This document shows positions 1-5,759 of a stretch of 35,305 nucleotides of DNA, piece after piece. This DNA comes from a virus, in the IMG/VR virus record IMGVR_UViG_3300031251_000071, positions 1 through 35,305 of that record. One strand, written 5' to 3'. Made by a program: the position numbers and the translations under genes. Every line of letters starts with the position of its first letter. Position 1 is the first letter of the stretch. The notes beneath the pieces were generated by a model. It worked only from the letters and a program-made list of their open reading frames with translations, made no database searches and was not told where the DNA came from.

Positions 1-1
1 G

Positions 2-40
2 CAGAACAAGCAGGGGCGGCCGTTCCAGGTTGAGCTCTGA
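2..40 (+). CDS. 3' fragment of a probable host gene, cut at the prophage left end
   Basis: The first bases read QNKQGRPFQVEL followed by TGA at 38-40. That stop lies at the proposed phage terminus, so it may be provided by the phage and not be the native stop. Only 12 codons are visible, which is too short to assign a family. It could be the tail of an intact upstream gene or the left half of an interrupted one. Confidence 0.3.
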   Translation, partial: QNKQGRPFQVEL

Positions 41-193
41 CATTGGGTTTGGGCTACCCCGAAATTTCCTGAATCGCCCGGAAAAACCCTGAATCCACGA
101 GGGAGAACGAGTCGCCCGAACTGAGTCGGCGCACCTCTTTCGAGTTTGGGACTTTCCGGTAGGTCGACCCCCGGAATTGACAACGGTTTGGGC
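38..193. repeat. Left-end array of transposase-site-like repeats (L1, L2, L3)
   Basis: Three copies of a GTTTGGG-centred motif lie in the same orientation. The outer copy at 38-54 reads TGACATTGGGTTTGGGC, a weaker copy lies at about 141-151 (GAGTTTGGGAC), and the inner copy at 178-193 reads TGACAACGGTTTGGGC. The spacing (about 97 bp, then about 42 bp) resembles the well known L1-L2-L3 arrangement of MuA binding sites at the Mu left end. The assignment as transposase sites is inference from repetition, position and family. Confidence 0.6.
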
Positions 194-198
194 CTTTT
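175..198 (+). repeat. Left copy of a 24-bp exact inverted repeat
   Basis: The 24 bases starting AATTGACAACGG and ending GGCCTTTT recur exactly, inverted, at 35161-35184. They contain the inner transposase-site-like motif. An exact inverted match of this length near both ends strongly supports a transposable element boundary. Confidence 0.8.
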
Positions 199-219
199 TG
201 GAGGGGTCCCTGAGGATGG

Positions 220-236
220 CTTAAGGACGCCTTAAA
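220..236. repeat. Left subterminal CTTAAGG/CCTTAAA motif
   Basis: CTTAAGGACGCCTTAAA lies just inside the terminal repeat and overlaps the stop codon of the last early gene. A related inverted copy sits at 35102-35118 inside the right end. The motif has partial dyad symmetry (TTAAGG...CCTTAA), so it may be a second protein-binding site or a bidirectional hairpin. Confidence 0.5.
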
Positions 237-807
237 CATCGAAAAGGAGGGGCTGGTCGGCATCTGATTTCTGAGTCTTCGGCCGCCGGCCGGTGGAGGC
301 AAGAACGCGATGCGCCGCAACCAGTGCCTGGATCGGGTCGGGGCCGGCTACTTGCACAGCCTGCCCACCCTTCAAAAACCGCAGGTCGAGAGCGTTCCGG
401 ATATGCTTTCGCTCCTCATAAAGGGCCTCGCCCTGGTGCACAAACCACTTCCGGACGCAGTCGAAATAGTAGGCCGGGAAGTACCGGATTTTAGCCAGGT
501 CGCCGTGCGTCCGAATGCCCGCCAGGATCTCGCCGTGGATGCCCTCGAGCCGGCTGATCGGCAAACCGATCGCCCGCTGGTTTAGCCAAGTCGCCGGCCA
601 GGTGATCGCCATGAGCAGCGGCTTCTGATCCTGGAGCCAGCGCCGAGCCGGATCGCTGGCATAGAAGTCCCGGTTGATCCTCGCCATCAGGCGCTCGATC
701 ATGGCCTCCGGGGCCTCGCTTGCCTGCCCGGCGGCCCGAGCTGCAGCTGTGGCCCTCTCCTCGCGCCCGAGCTGCTCCAGGTCAGACCGTCCGAGGTTGA
801 ACTTCAT
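232..807 (-). CDS. Hypothetical protein, last gene of the early operon
   Basis: The product is 191 residues from ATG at 807; a TTG at 816 in the same frame is an alternative start. I do not recognise a family. It has a charged, Ala-rich N-terminal third, a central segment rich in Trp and Tyr (around WPATWLNQ and RYFPAYYFDCVRKWF) that suggests a folded core, and a polar tail. It overlaps the preceding gene by 26 bp, so it belongs to the same transcript. Its place after GemA-like and winged-helix genes is where Mu-like phages often keep middle-phase regulators, but nothing in the sequence shows DNA binding. Confidence 0.75.
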   Translation of the reverse strand: MKFNLGRSDLEQLGREERATAAARAAGQASEAPEAMIERLMARINRDFYASDPARRWLQDQKPLLMAITWPATWLNQRAIGLPISRLEGIHGEILAGIRTHGDLAKIRYFPAYYFDCVRKWFVHQGEALYEERKHIRNALDLRFLKGGQAVQVAGPDPIQALVAAHRVLASTGRRPKTQKSDADQPLLFDV

Positions 808-1177
808 TGGGCTCAAGCGACCGCGAATGATAGGCCTCGAGGTAGCCTTTCTTGGTGGCCGTCGCGTCCCGGATCACCGCGTCCCAGGCCGAAATACAGG
901 CGGACAATTCCTGAAGGGTACAATTTCTGAGGAGTTTGTAGCCGGCCGAGTTCGGAAAGCTCACGATTCCGGGTCGCGCCGCCGAGGCGATCGCCCGGAC
1001 CTTCCGCTTGCTGTTCTCGGTCGCTGGCAATCCCAGCTCGGCCGCAATCTCGGCCGCCGTCATCCGCTCAGCCCTGGATAGGATCCCGACAACCTTCTCG
1101 ACGTCTTCGATCGACGCCGAGGCCGCCGGATCAACCGGGACGTCATAGCGCATTTCAAGTTGTCCGGCGTCGACCAT
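782..1177 (-). CDS. Putative winged-helix DNA-binding protein
   Basis: The product is 131 residues. Residues about 25-85 look like a winged helix: a helix from the ILSRAERM stretch, a helix-turn-helix at TAAEIAAELGLP, a basic recognition-like helix (SKRKVRAIASAA) and a wing-like strand pair (GIVSFPNSAGYKL). The ATG shares one base with the TAA of the GemA-like gene, so translation is probably coupled. In Mu the gene after gemA is mor, the middle-operon activator. This protein sits in that position but does not visibly match Mor, so a regulatory role is positional inference. Confidence 0.7.
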   Translation of the reverse strand: MVDAGQLEMRYDVPVDPAASASIEDVEKVVGILSRAERMTAAEIAAELGLPATENSKRKVRAIASAARPGIVSFPNSAGYKLLRNCTLQELSACISAWDAVIRDATATKKGYLEAYHSRSLEPNEVQPRTV

Positions 1178-1830
1178 TAGAATGCCTCGTTTGCCGGAGG
1201 ATGGTATGCCGGATCGGGTTCACGATGAACGGTCTCGTCCTCGACTTCTTCAGCCAGTTGGGCGGCCTCCTCTGCCCTGCCGGCTTCAATCCTCCGATGA
1301 CCTACCCGGTGACCCCAAGCCGCGCGGCTTTTGTTGGATGGATGCAGGTGATCGATGCCGAGCTTGTGTTCGACAGTATGAGTCAGAGCCGCGACGACCA
1401 GGCCGAGATCGAGATCGGGCATCTCGTGCAGTTCGAAGGTCGCTTCGTTCCGACCCTCGCGGCCGCGCTGGACGTTCCGGTAGATTCCGGCGATGTAGGC
1501 CTCGCGATCTACCTCAGCCATATGCAGCTCGTCCAACAGAGGCGCGCAGGCGACCAGTGCCCGCTTCACAGGCTGTGTTTCGATCTCCAGTTGGGCCTCC
1601 AGGCTGCTCGAGTTACTATATCCCCGGCAAATGCCCAGGAATCGATCGAGATCGAGATTGCTGAACCGCGTACTGCTCCTCGGTACGCCCTTACGGTCGA
1701 CGGCGCCGATCCGAACGTGCAGCTGCTTGCGCCAAATTTCTCGGTTTGCGGGTGTTCCGCCGCAACCCAGGCGTGCGGTCCAGGCCTTGCCGAACTCGAT
1801 CCAATACATGCGCTGCTGAGCGGCGTTCAC
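1177..1830 (-). CDS. GemA-like (DUF1018-like) regulatory protein
   Basis: The start is the GTG at 1830, which overlaps the upstream TGA as GTGA and gives 217 residues. The N-terminal 75 residues contain an opening Gln/Trp-rich helix (NAAQQRMYWIEFGKAW), a region with REIWRKQLHVRIG, and an STRFSNLDLDRFLGICRGY segment. That order resembles the GemA/DUF1018 proteins of Mu-like phages, which affect host gene expression or DNA gyrase. The C-terminal half is acidic and Glu/Ala-rich with several His residues. The match is pattern-level only. Position near the end of the early operon agrees with Mu gemA. Confidence 0.55.
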   Translation of the reverse strand: MNAAQQRMYWIEFGKAWTARLGCGGTPANREIWRKQLHVRIGAVDRKGVPRSSTRFSNLDLDRFLGICRGYSNSSSLEAQLEIETQPVKRALVACAPLLDELHMAEVDREAYIAGIYRNVQRGREGRNEATFELHEMPDLDLGLVVAALTHTVEHKLGIDHLHPSNKSRAAWGHRVGHRRIEAGRAEEAAQLAEEVEDETVHREPDPAYHPPANEAF

Positions 1831-2084
1831 GCTGCGATCTCCTTCCCGAGTTTTCGGTATTCGCCAAAGCCAAGGCGCGTCCGAACCTTCTTCAACGCTT
1901 CGCGCTCCATCATATAGACTGCGTCCTTCGTGCAGCCACACCATGCCGCGATATCTTCTTGGGTGAGCTGCTTCCCTGGCTGAGCGAGGATCATCAGGAG
2001 CTCTAGTCCAAGATTCACCCGCTCGGTCTTGCGCTGACCGCAGACGGGCACAGAACGATCGCGAGACTGGAGGCGATCGCTCAT
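1827..2084 (-). CDS. Mini sigma-70 region 4-like DNA-binding protein
   Basis: The product is 85 residues. Residues about 25-70 read like sigma region 4: a first helix with LGLELLMILA, then LTQEDIAAWCGCTKDAVYMM followed by EREALKKVRTRL. The last part closely parallels the recognition helix and RQIE-EALRKLR signature of primary sigma factors. No regions 1-3 are present, so it cannot be a full sigma factor. It could bind a -35 element or the RNA polymerase beta flap, and thus could be a middle- or late-gene activator replacing Mor or C. The ATG overlaps the upstream TGA (ATGA). Confidence 0.65.
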   Translation of the reverse strand: MSDRLQSRDRSVPVCGQRKTERVNLGLELLMILAQPGKQLTQEDIAAWCGCTKDAVYMMEREALKKVRTRLGFGEYRKLGKEIAA

Positions 2085-2329
2085 TGATGGGCCTTTATGT
2101 TCCGAGTGAGCCAGGCACGGAGGGCGGCGATGGTGCCCTTCAATTTCTTGATCCTTACACTCTGCTCTTCGGAGATGCGCTTATACAGATCCCGCTCAGA
2201 AATGATGCTCGAATAGCTCCCGGCCATTTTTTCAACACCATCGGCGATTCGCTGCAGGCTTCCGACGTTGATATGCTCAACGGTCGAGGAGGAATCCCAC
2301 TCCTGTTTCGATGATTGGCGCATGTTCAT
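2081..2329 (-). CDS. Small coiled-coil protein
   Basis: The product is 82 residues. The ATG at 2329 is preceded by GGAGGGTGAA, a good Shine-Dalgarno. Residues about 20-75 form a predicted amphipathic helix with heptad-like hydrophobics (VGSLQRIADGVEKMAG, then RISEEQSVRIKKLKGTIAAL). No signal peptide or membrane segment is seen and no family is recognised. It lies between an RlpA-like gene and the sigma-like gene and overlaps both by 4 bp. Confidence 0.7.
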   Translation of the reverse strand: MNMRQSSKQEWDSSSTVEHINVGSLQRIADGVEKMAGSYSSIISERDLYKRISEEQSVRIKKLKGTIAALRAWLTRNIKAHQ

Positions 2330-2766
2330 TTCACCCTCCGCACGTTGACCTTCCGGCCAGATTGAAGGCGCCCGGTAAATAGCCGGTCATACGCGAGCGG
2401 CGTCAGATCGATCACAGCCTCGTTCGCCTCGACGGCCCACCAGGCCGGACCTCGGTCGGTATTGACGACATAGACCGAGCGTCCGGCCGAACTGACCTCG
2501 AGCACGGCGCCGAGCGGAAACCACCAGCAGGCGCAGGTGAATCCCTCGTGGCGGTAGATGCGACCGTTCGCCATGACCTGGCCGACGTACTTGTCGGCAT
2601 AGAAGGTGGCGCGGCCGCGGAGTACCGCGGGCGCGCTGTTGACGATATAGCTCGGGGCGTCGAGCCGGCCTGTATCGGCCCGGCCTTCGGAGGCCAGCCA
2701 GCCGATCCAGCAGGCGATTGCAGCCGCGAGAGCGATCGTCCGGAAGTTGATCGCGTGCGACTTCAC
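2326..2766 (-). CDS. RlpA-like double-psi beta-barrel protein, exported
   Basis: The product is 146 residues from a GTG at 2766 overlapping the Gam stop (GTGA) with GGAGGAGG just upstream. Residues 8-30 form a signal peptide or anchor ending in EGRA. Residues about 50-130 match the RlpA/DPBB fold: GRATFYADKYVGQVMANGRIY, a proline-glycine strand (FPLGAVLEV), and VNTDRGP with Asp104 at the position of the conserved RlpA Asp. RlpA proteins are septal lytic transglycosylases acting on denuded peptidoglycan. Here it could act as a phage muralytic enzyme in the periplasm, but its place in the early operon and not in the lysis cassette is odd. Confidence 0.75.
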   Translation of the reverse strand: MKSHAINFRTIALAAAIACWIGWLASEGRADTGRLDAPSYIVNSAPAVLRGRATFYADKYVGQVMANGRIYRHEGFTCACWWFPLGAVLEVSSAGRSVYVVNTDRGPAWWAVEANEAVIDLTPLAYDRLFTGRLQSGRKVNVRRVK

Positions 2767-3305
2767 GCCTCCTCCTCGATCGCGCCCTCGTCCAGGATGC
2801 GCGCGACCAGTTTGTCGATCTCGCTGTCGATCGCCTTAATGTAGACGGTGTCGGCCGCGTCCTCGATCGTGACGCCCAGGGCCTTGAGCTCGGCGGCCGG
2901 CAAGAGCCCGAGCGCCTCCTTGGACGGCTTCTCGGTCACGATGATCAGGACGTCGGCCCGCTGCTTGCTGTACTTGTCCTTGATCCGGGCGACGACCTTC
3001 TCCTCGTCGTCCCAGACGAGCTTCCCCTTGCCCTTCTGGAAGCCGACCTTGATGCCGCTGAGGGTCATCGTCCGCGGCTTGACGAAGAGATCCGGCCGGG
3101 GCGCGATGTCGCGAGCGAGTTCGGACTGCAGGTCCTGGCAGCGCGCGGCGGCCTTCCGGATGCCGGGGAGGTACTGCTGGCGCAGCTTGTCGAGCGCCGC
3201 GTTGAAGTCGGCGACATGGCCCGCGAGGACTTCGCGAGCCTGGGAATATTTCTGGGCCTGGCGCTCGATCAGGAGGATCGCGTCGGCGGGTTGTTCGGTG
3301 GTCAT
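2763..3305 (-). CDS. gam: Host-nuclease inhibitor Gam (Mu Gam-like)
   Basis: The product is 180 residues, close to Mu Gam in length. The N-terminal half is a long coiled-coil helix (about residues 10-65). It is followed by the Gam signature region PRTMTLSGIKVGFQKGKGK, then LVWDDEEKVVARIKDKY. Mu Gam is a Ku-like protein that binds double-strand DNA ends and blocks host exonucleases, which protects linear phage DNA before integration. The ATG overlaps the stop of the preceding gene (ATGA). Its place downstream of A and B is the same as in Mu. Confidence 0.88.
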   Translation of the reverse strand: MTTEQPADAILLIERQAQKYSQAREVLAGHVADFNAALDKLRQQYLPGIRKAAARCQDLQSELARDIAPRPDLFVKPRTMTLSGIKVGFQKGKGKLVWDDEEKVVARIKDKYSKQRADVLIIVTEKPSKEALGLLPAAELKALGVTIEDAADTVYIKAIDSEIDKLVARILDEGAIEEEA

Positions 3306-3568
3306 GAGGATTCGGCTTGTTTGATCGTGTGAGTGTAGAAGGCGGACAGGAGACGGGCGTCGTCGGCGTGCGGTGCGAGCCCGAGCGAGGTGCTGCGGCC
3401 GCAGGCCTCGAAACGGCCGTCGGGCAGGAAGCGGGCGAAACCCGCGGAGACTGGCTTAAGCCCAAAGGGAGCGACCTCCTGGGCGAGCTGCTTGTGGGTG
3501 GTCGGCGCGAGCGTGAGACGGATCTCCATCTGGCCGGTCGCCTCGTGTTGAAATACGACGTACTTCAT
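3302..3568 (-). CDS. Hypothetical 88-residue early protein
   Basis: The start is the ATG at 3568, which overlaps the upstream TGA (ATGA); a longer reading frame from 3730 would cover two upstream genes and was not used. The protein has beta-strand-like openings (KYVVFQHEATGQMEIRLTL) and a central PFGLKPVSAGFARFLPDG segment. There is no membrane segment or known motif. The clear operon fit, with 4-bp overlaps on both sides, supports it as a real gene of unknown function. Confidence 0.7.
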   Translation of the reverse strand: MKYVVFQHEATGQMEIRLTLAPTTHKQLAQEVAPFGLKPVSAGFARFLPDGRFEACGRSTSLGLAPHADDARLLSAFYTHTIKQAESS

Positions 3569-3723
3569 TTGAGGAGGTGTTGGCCGATGGCGCAGCCGGC
3601 GATGAAGGACAGGATTTGCAGGGCGACGGCTTGCCAGAACCAGCGCCAGCGCTGGCTCCGAACGTGCGAGACTTCCATGCCCTCGATGCGCACGGTCCCG
3701 CGATTGGACGGATAGTGCTTCAC
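3565..3723 (-). CDS. Small single-TM protein (52 residues)
   Basis: It starts at GTG 3723, overlapping the upstream stop as GTGA, and ends in the ATGA overlap with the next gene. The N-terminus is basic (VRSQRWRW). A hydrophobic segment follows at about residues 30-47 (QAVALQILSFIAGCAIG). The layout suggests a small inner-membrane protein with the N-terminus inside. The function is unknown. An ATG at residue 16 is an alternative start that keeps the membrane segment. Confidence 0.6.
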   Translation of the reverse strand: MKHYPSNRGTVRIEGMEVSHVRSQRWRWFWQAVALQILSFIAGCAIGQHLLK

Positions 3724-3917
3724 GACGCACCCCCTCTGCTCGAGCGGAGCTTCTTCGAGCGCAGGACCAGCAGGGTCTTGCGGACCATCCGGCGGCCGGA
3801 GATCTCCATCGGCACGCTGGCGCCGTCGACGATCACCAGGGAGTTGACCTCGGAAACCTTCGGCAGCGGCTTCGCCGGATCGACGAGGGCGCCGTTGATA
3901 TAGACGCGCTCCTTCAT
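3720..3917 (-). CDS. Hypothetical 65-residue early protein
   Basis: The ATG at 3917 overlaps the upstream TGA (ATGA) and the stop overlaps the GTG of the next gene. The protein begins MKERVYINGALVDP, has an acidic-hydrophobic middle (EVNSLVIVDGASVPMEI) and ends with a very basic tail (KTLLVLRSKKLRSSRG), which could bind nucleic acid. No family is recognised. A longer frame from 4337 reads through the opposite register of the next gene and is rejected. Confidence 0.6.
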   Translation of the reverse strand: MKERVYINGALVDPAKPLPKVSEVNSLVIVDGASVPMEISGRRMVRKTLLVLRSKKLRSSRGGAS

Positions 3918-4306
3918 GCGGCACCGCCTTCCTTGCGGACGTGAGACTTGGCCAGGGCGGGATCCGGATCGGCGAGCGCTTCGCGCGCGAGGACGTCGGC
4001 CGCCAGGAGATCGTTGAGGCTGAACTCGCCGCCAAAGCGTTCGGAGTTCGCAACGGCAAACCGGATCTGTCGGCAGGCTCCGAAGGCCGACTTGATCTGC
4101 GCGACGGTGCGCCCGTCGGCGACCGCGCGGCGGTCGAGGAAGTGCTGCGCGATCGCGATCCAGCCGCGACGCTGCGCTGGCGAGGAATTCTCCCAAGTGA
4201 TGGTCCCCTTGAGGCGGGCCGCCTTTGACCAGGCGCGGGCGCCGACCTGGCGCAGCTCGTCGGCCAGCTGGGCGAGCTCGGGGGAGACGGCAGGCTTGCG
4301 GCTCAT
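3914..4306 (-). CDS. Hypothetical 130-residue early protein
   Basis: The start is the ATG at 4306, preceded by AAGGGG and overlapping the upstream TGA (ATGA). An in-frame start at 4369 would add 21 residues inside the upstream gene and is less likely. The protein is mostly helical: SPELAQLADELRQVGARAW, then a basic patch and TWENSSPAQRRGW, a central RRAVADGRTVAQIKSAFGAC, and a C-terminal Ala/Asp-rich helix. No motif is recognised. The balance of Arg, Trp and Asp suggests a soluble DNA-related accessory protein, but this is weak. Confidence 0.65.
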   Translation of the reverse strand: MSRKPAVSPELAQLADELRQVGARAWSKAARLKGTITWENSSPAQRRGWIAIAQHFLDRRAVADGRTVAQIKSAFGACRQIRFAVANSERFGGEFSLNDLLAADVLAREALADPDPALAKSHVRKEGGAA

Positions 4307-4503
4307 TTTGTCCCCTTTCCGGCGCACCATGCGGCAACGGCGGCCACGCTCGCGAAAAGCAGGGCCCACATGGTCACCTCGCCGGTGACGTAGTTGCGGT
4401 GATCGAAGTCGAATCCGGCCGCCCAGGAGACGGCCGCGAAAAAACCGCAGACGAGGAGGAATGCGCCGGCCGCGGTGATGAATCTATAGAATCCGGAGCT
4501 CAT
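4303..4503 (-). CDS. Small two-TM membrane protein
   Basis: The product is 66 residues with two hydrophobic segments, about residues 8-28 (FITAAGAFLLVCGFFAAVSW) and 43-60 (MWALLFASVAAVAAWCAG), joined by an acidic loop. It overlaps the MuB-like gene by 4 bp at its start and the next gene by 4 bp at its end, so it is in the transposition operon. A small inner-membrane protein here could act in superinfection exclusion, but nothing in the sequence proves it. Confidence 0.65.
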   Translation of the reverse strand: MSSGFYRFITAAGAFLLVCGFFAAVSWAAGFDFDHRNYVTGEVTMWALLFASVAAVAAWCAGKGTK

Positions 4504-5669
4504 GACTCCACCTCCTCGTCCGAACCGCTGCTCTGCGGTTCAAACGCATCGGCGGATCTGAGGTCCTCGAGGGTGACGCGGTCACGGCCGTCGTCCTGGG
4601 CAAACGTGAAGGCGAGCTGGATCTTGTCGAAGACGATCCGGATCCGGCCCTGCTGCCGGCTCCATTTGTGCATCAGCTCCAGGGCGCCCTTGCCCTCGAT
4701 CTTGAGCGTCCGGGCGATGCACCGCAGGTCCGACTCGGGCGCGTATTCAGGGAGCCTTAAGATCGACTTAAGCCCACCCATGCGGCCGATGAACTGCTCG
4801 AAGTAACCCTTCGCCGCGCCGCTCGACAGGTCGTTCAGGAACTCCTCCGTAAACTTGAGGATGATCGTCGGCCGGCGGTCGTCGTAGATCTCGCGCAGCC
4901 AGTTGAAGCAGGGCTGCTGCGCGCCATGCCGCGCCTGGTAGAGGACCTGGGCGTTGTCGATGATGATGGTCCGGGACTCGTTGATGTTCTCGCGGAGTTC
5001 CAGTTCGCGCCGCCGGCTGATGCCAGTGACGCCGACGTGATAAGCCTCGAGGATTTTTCCCTGGAGCGCGGGCAGGCTGCCATTCGCCGGGGATTCGACG
5101 TGAATGACCTGGCCGTGATTGTTGAGCGTCCGGTAGCACTTGAAGCTCTCCGAGGTCTGGCCGCCCGTCGGCGCGATGATCCCGCCGATCCGGCAGACGG
5201 CGCCGATCGCGCGCTTGCTGTCGATGAAGTTCGAAATGCACCGGTAAGTCGGCGTCTGGACGAACGGCAGCTGGCCCGTCCGCTGGACCTGCTGCTCGTA
5301 GCGCCGCAGCGACGAGGCGAGTTCAAGAAATTCGCTCCAGGCGCGGCCGCCGGCGTTCCAGGTGTTGGCCTTCGCGGTGAAGTAATCGCCACAGATCAGG
5401 TTCCGGAAGTACTCCCGCGATTTGTCGTGGCCGAGCTTGGCCGCGATGGCCCGGAGGCTCTCGGTGTTGTTGTGGCAGTGCTCGAGAAAGAATCCCTGCA
5501 CCCAGCGCACCTCGTTCCGGATCATCTCCGGATAGTGCTCGATCGCCTTCTCCAGCTCGCTGATGCTCTTGCTGGTGCGGACCAGGGCGGGCGTGTGGGA
5601 AGTTGAGACCTCGAGCTCAAGTCCGTTGGACTTGGCGTCGGCGGTCGTTTCTGCTGTTGGTTTCGTCAT
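4500..5669 (-). CDS. MuB-like transposition target protein with degenerate Walker motifs
   Basis: The chosen start is the ATG at 5669 with CCAGGAGA nine bases upstream, giving 389 residues; earlier in-frame starts exist at 5693 and 5735. MuB-family AAA+ proteins bind target DNA as ATP-dependent filaments and stimulate MuA. Here residues about 40-120 are a helical N-terminal domain. The P-loop position reads IIAPTGGQTSE (166-172) with Gln171 where the invariant Lys should be. The Walker B position reads TIIIDNAQVL with Asn239 where Glu is expected. A sensor-like strand follows (TIILKFTEEF). It lies directly after the transposase, as in Mu. ATP binding or hydrolysis is therefore doubtful although the fold looks intact. 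Confidence 0.78.
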   Translation of the reverse strand: MTKPTAETTADAKSNGLELEVSTSHTPALVRTSKSISELEKAIEHYPEMIRNEVRWVQGFFLEHCHNNTESLRAIAAKLGHDKSREYFRNLICGDYFTAKANTWNAGGRAWSEFLELASSLRRYEQQVQRTGQLPFVQTPTYRCISNFIDSKRAIGAVCRIGGIIAPTGGQTSESFKCYRTLNNHGQVIHVESPANGSLPALQGKILEAYHVGVTGISRRRELELRENINESRTIIIDNAQVLYQARHGAQQPCFNWLREIYDDRRPTIILKFTEEFLNDLSSGAAKGYFEQFIGRMGGLKSILRLPEYAPESDLRCIARTLKIEGKGALELMHKWSRQQGRIRIVFDKIQLAFTFAQDDGRDRVTLEDLRSADAFEPQSSGSDEEVES

Positions 5670-5713
5670 GTCGGTGGGTCTCCTGGCTGTCATGTTGGTT
5701 GATCTGCTGACTA

Positions 5714-5745
5714 GGGCCGTCCGGTGCTCTAACACCGGGCGGCCC
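5714..5745 (-). promoter_or_regulatory. Strong RNA hairpin between transposase and MuB-like gene
   Basis: A 13-bp stem (12 Watson-Crick pairs and one G-U) with a six-base loop forms from GGGCCGTCCGGTG and CACCGGGCGGCCC. It lies 14 bp after the transposase stop and about 45 bp before the preferred MuB start. On the minus strand it is followed by no T run, so it is not a typical intrinsic terminator. It may be an attenuator, a processing site or a stabiliser that sets the ratio of A to B. Confidence 0.6.
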
Positions 5746-5759
5746 GCCTTTGGTGGTGA

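Noticed and set aside
54-320. 88-residue minus-strand ORF at the left end
   Set aside because: It runs through the terminal repeats and into the last early gene in another frame. It has no start signal or motif.
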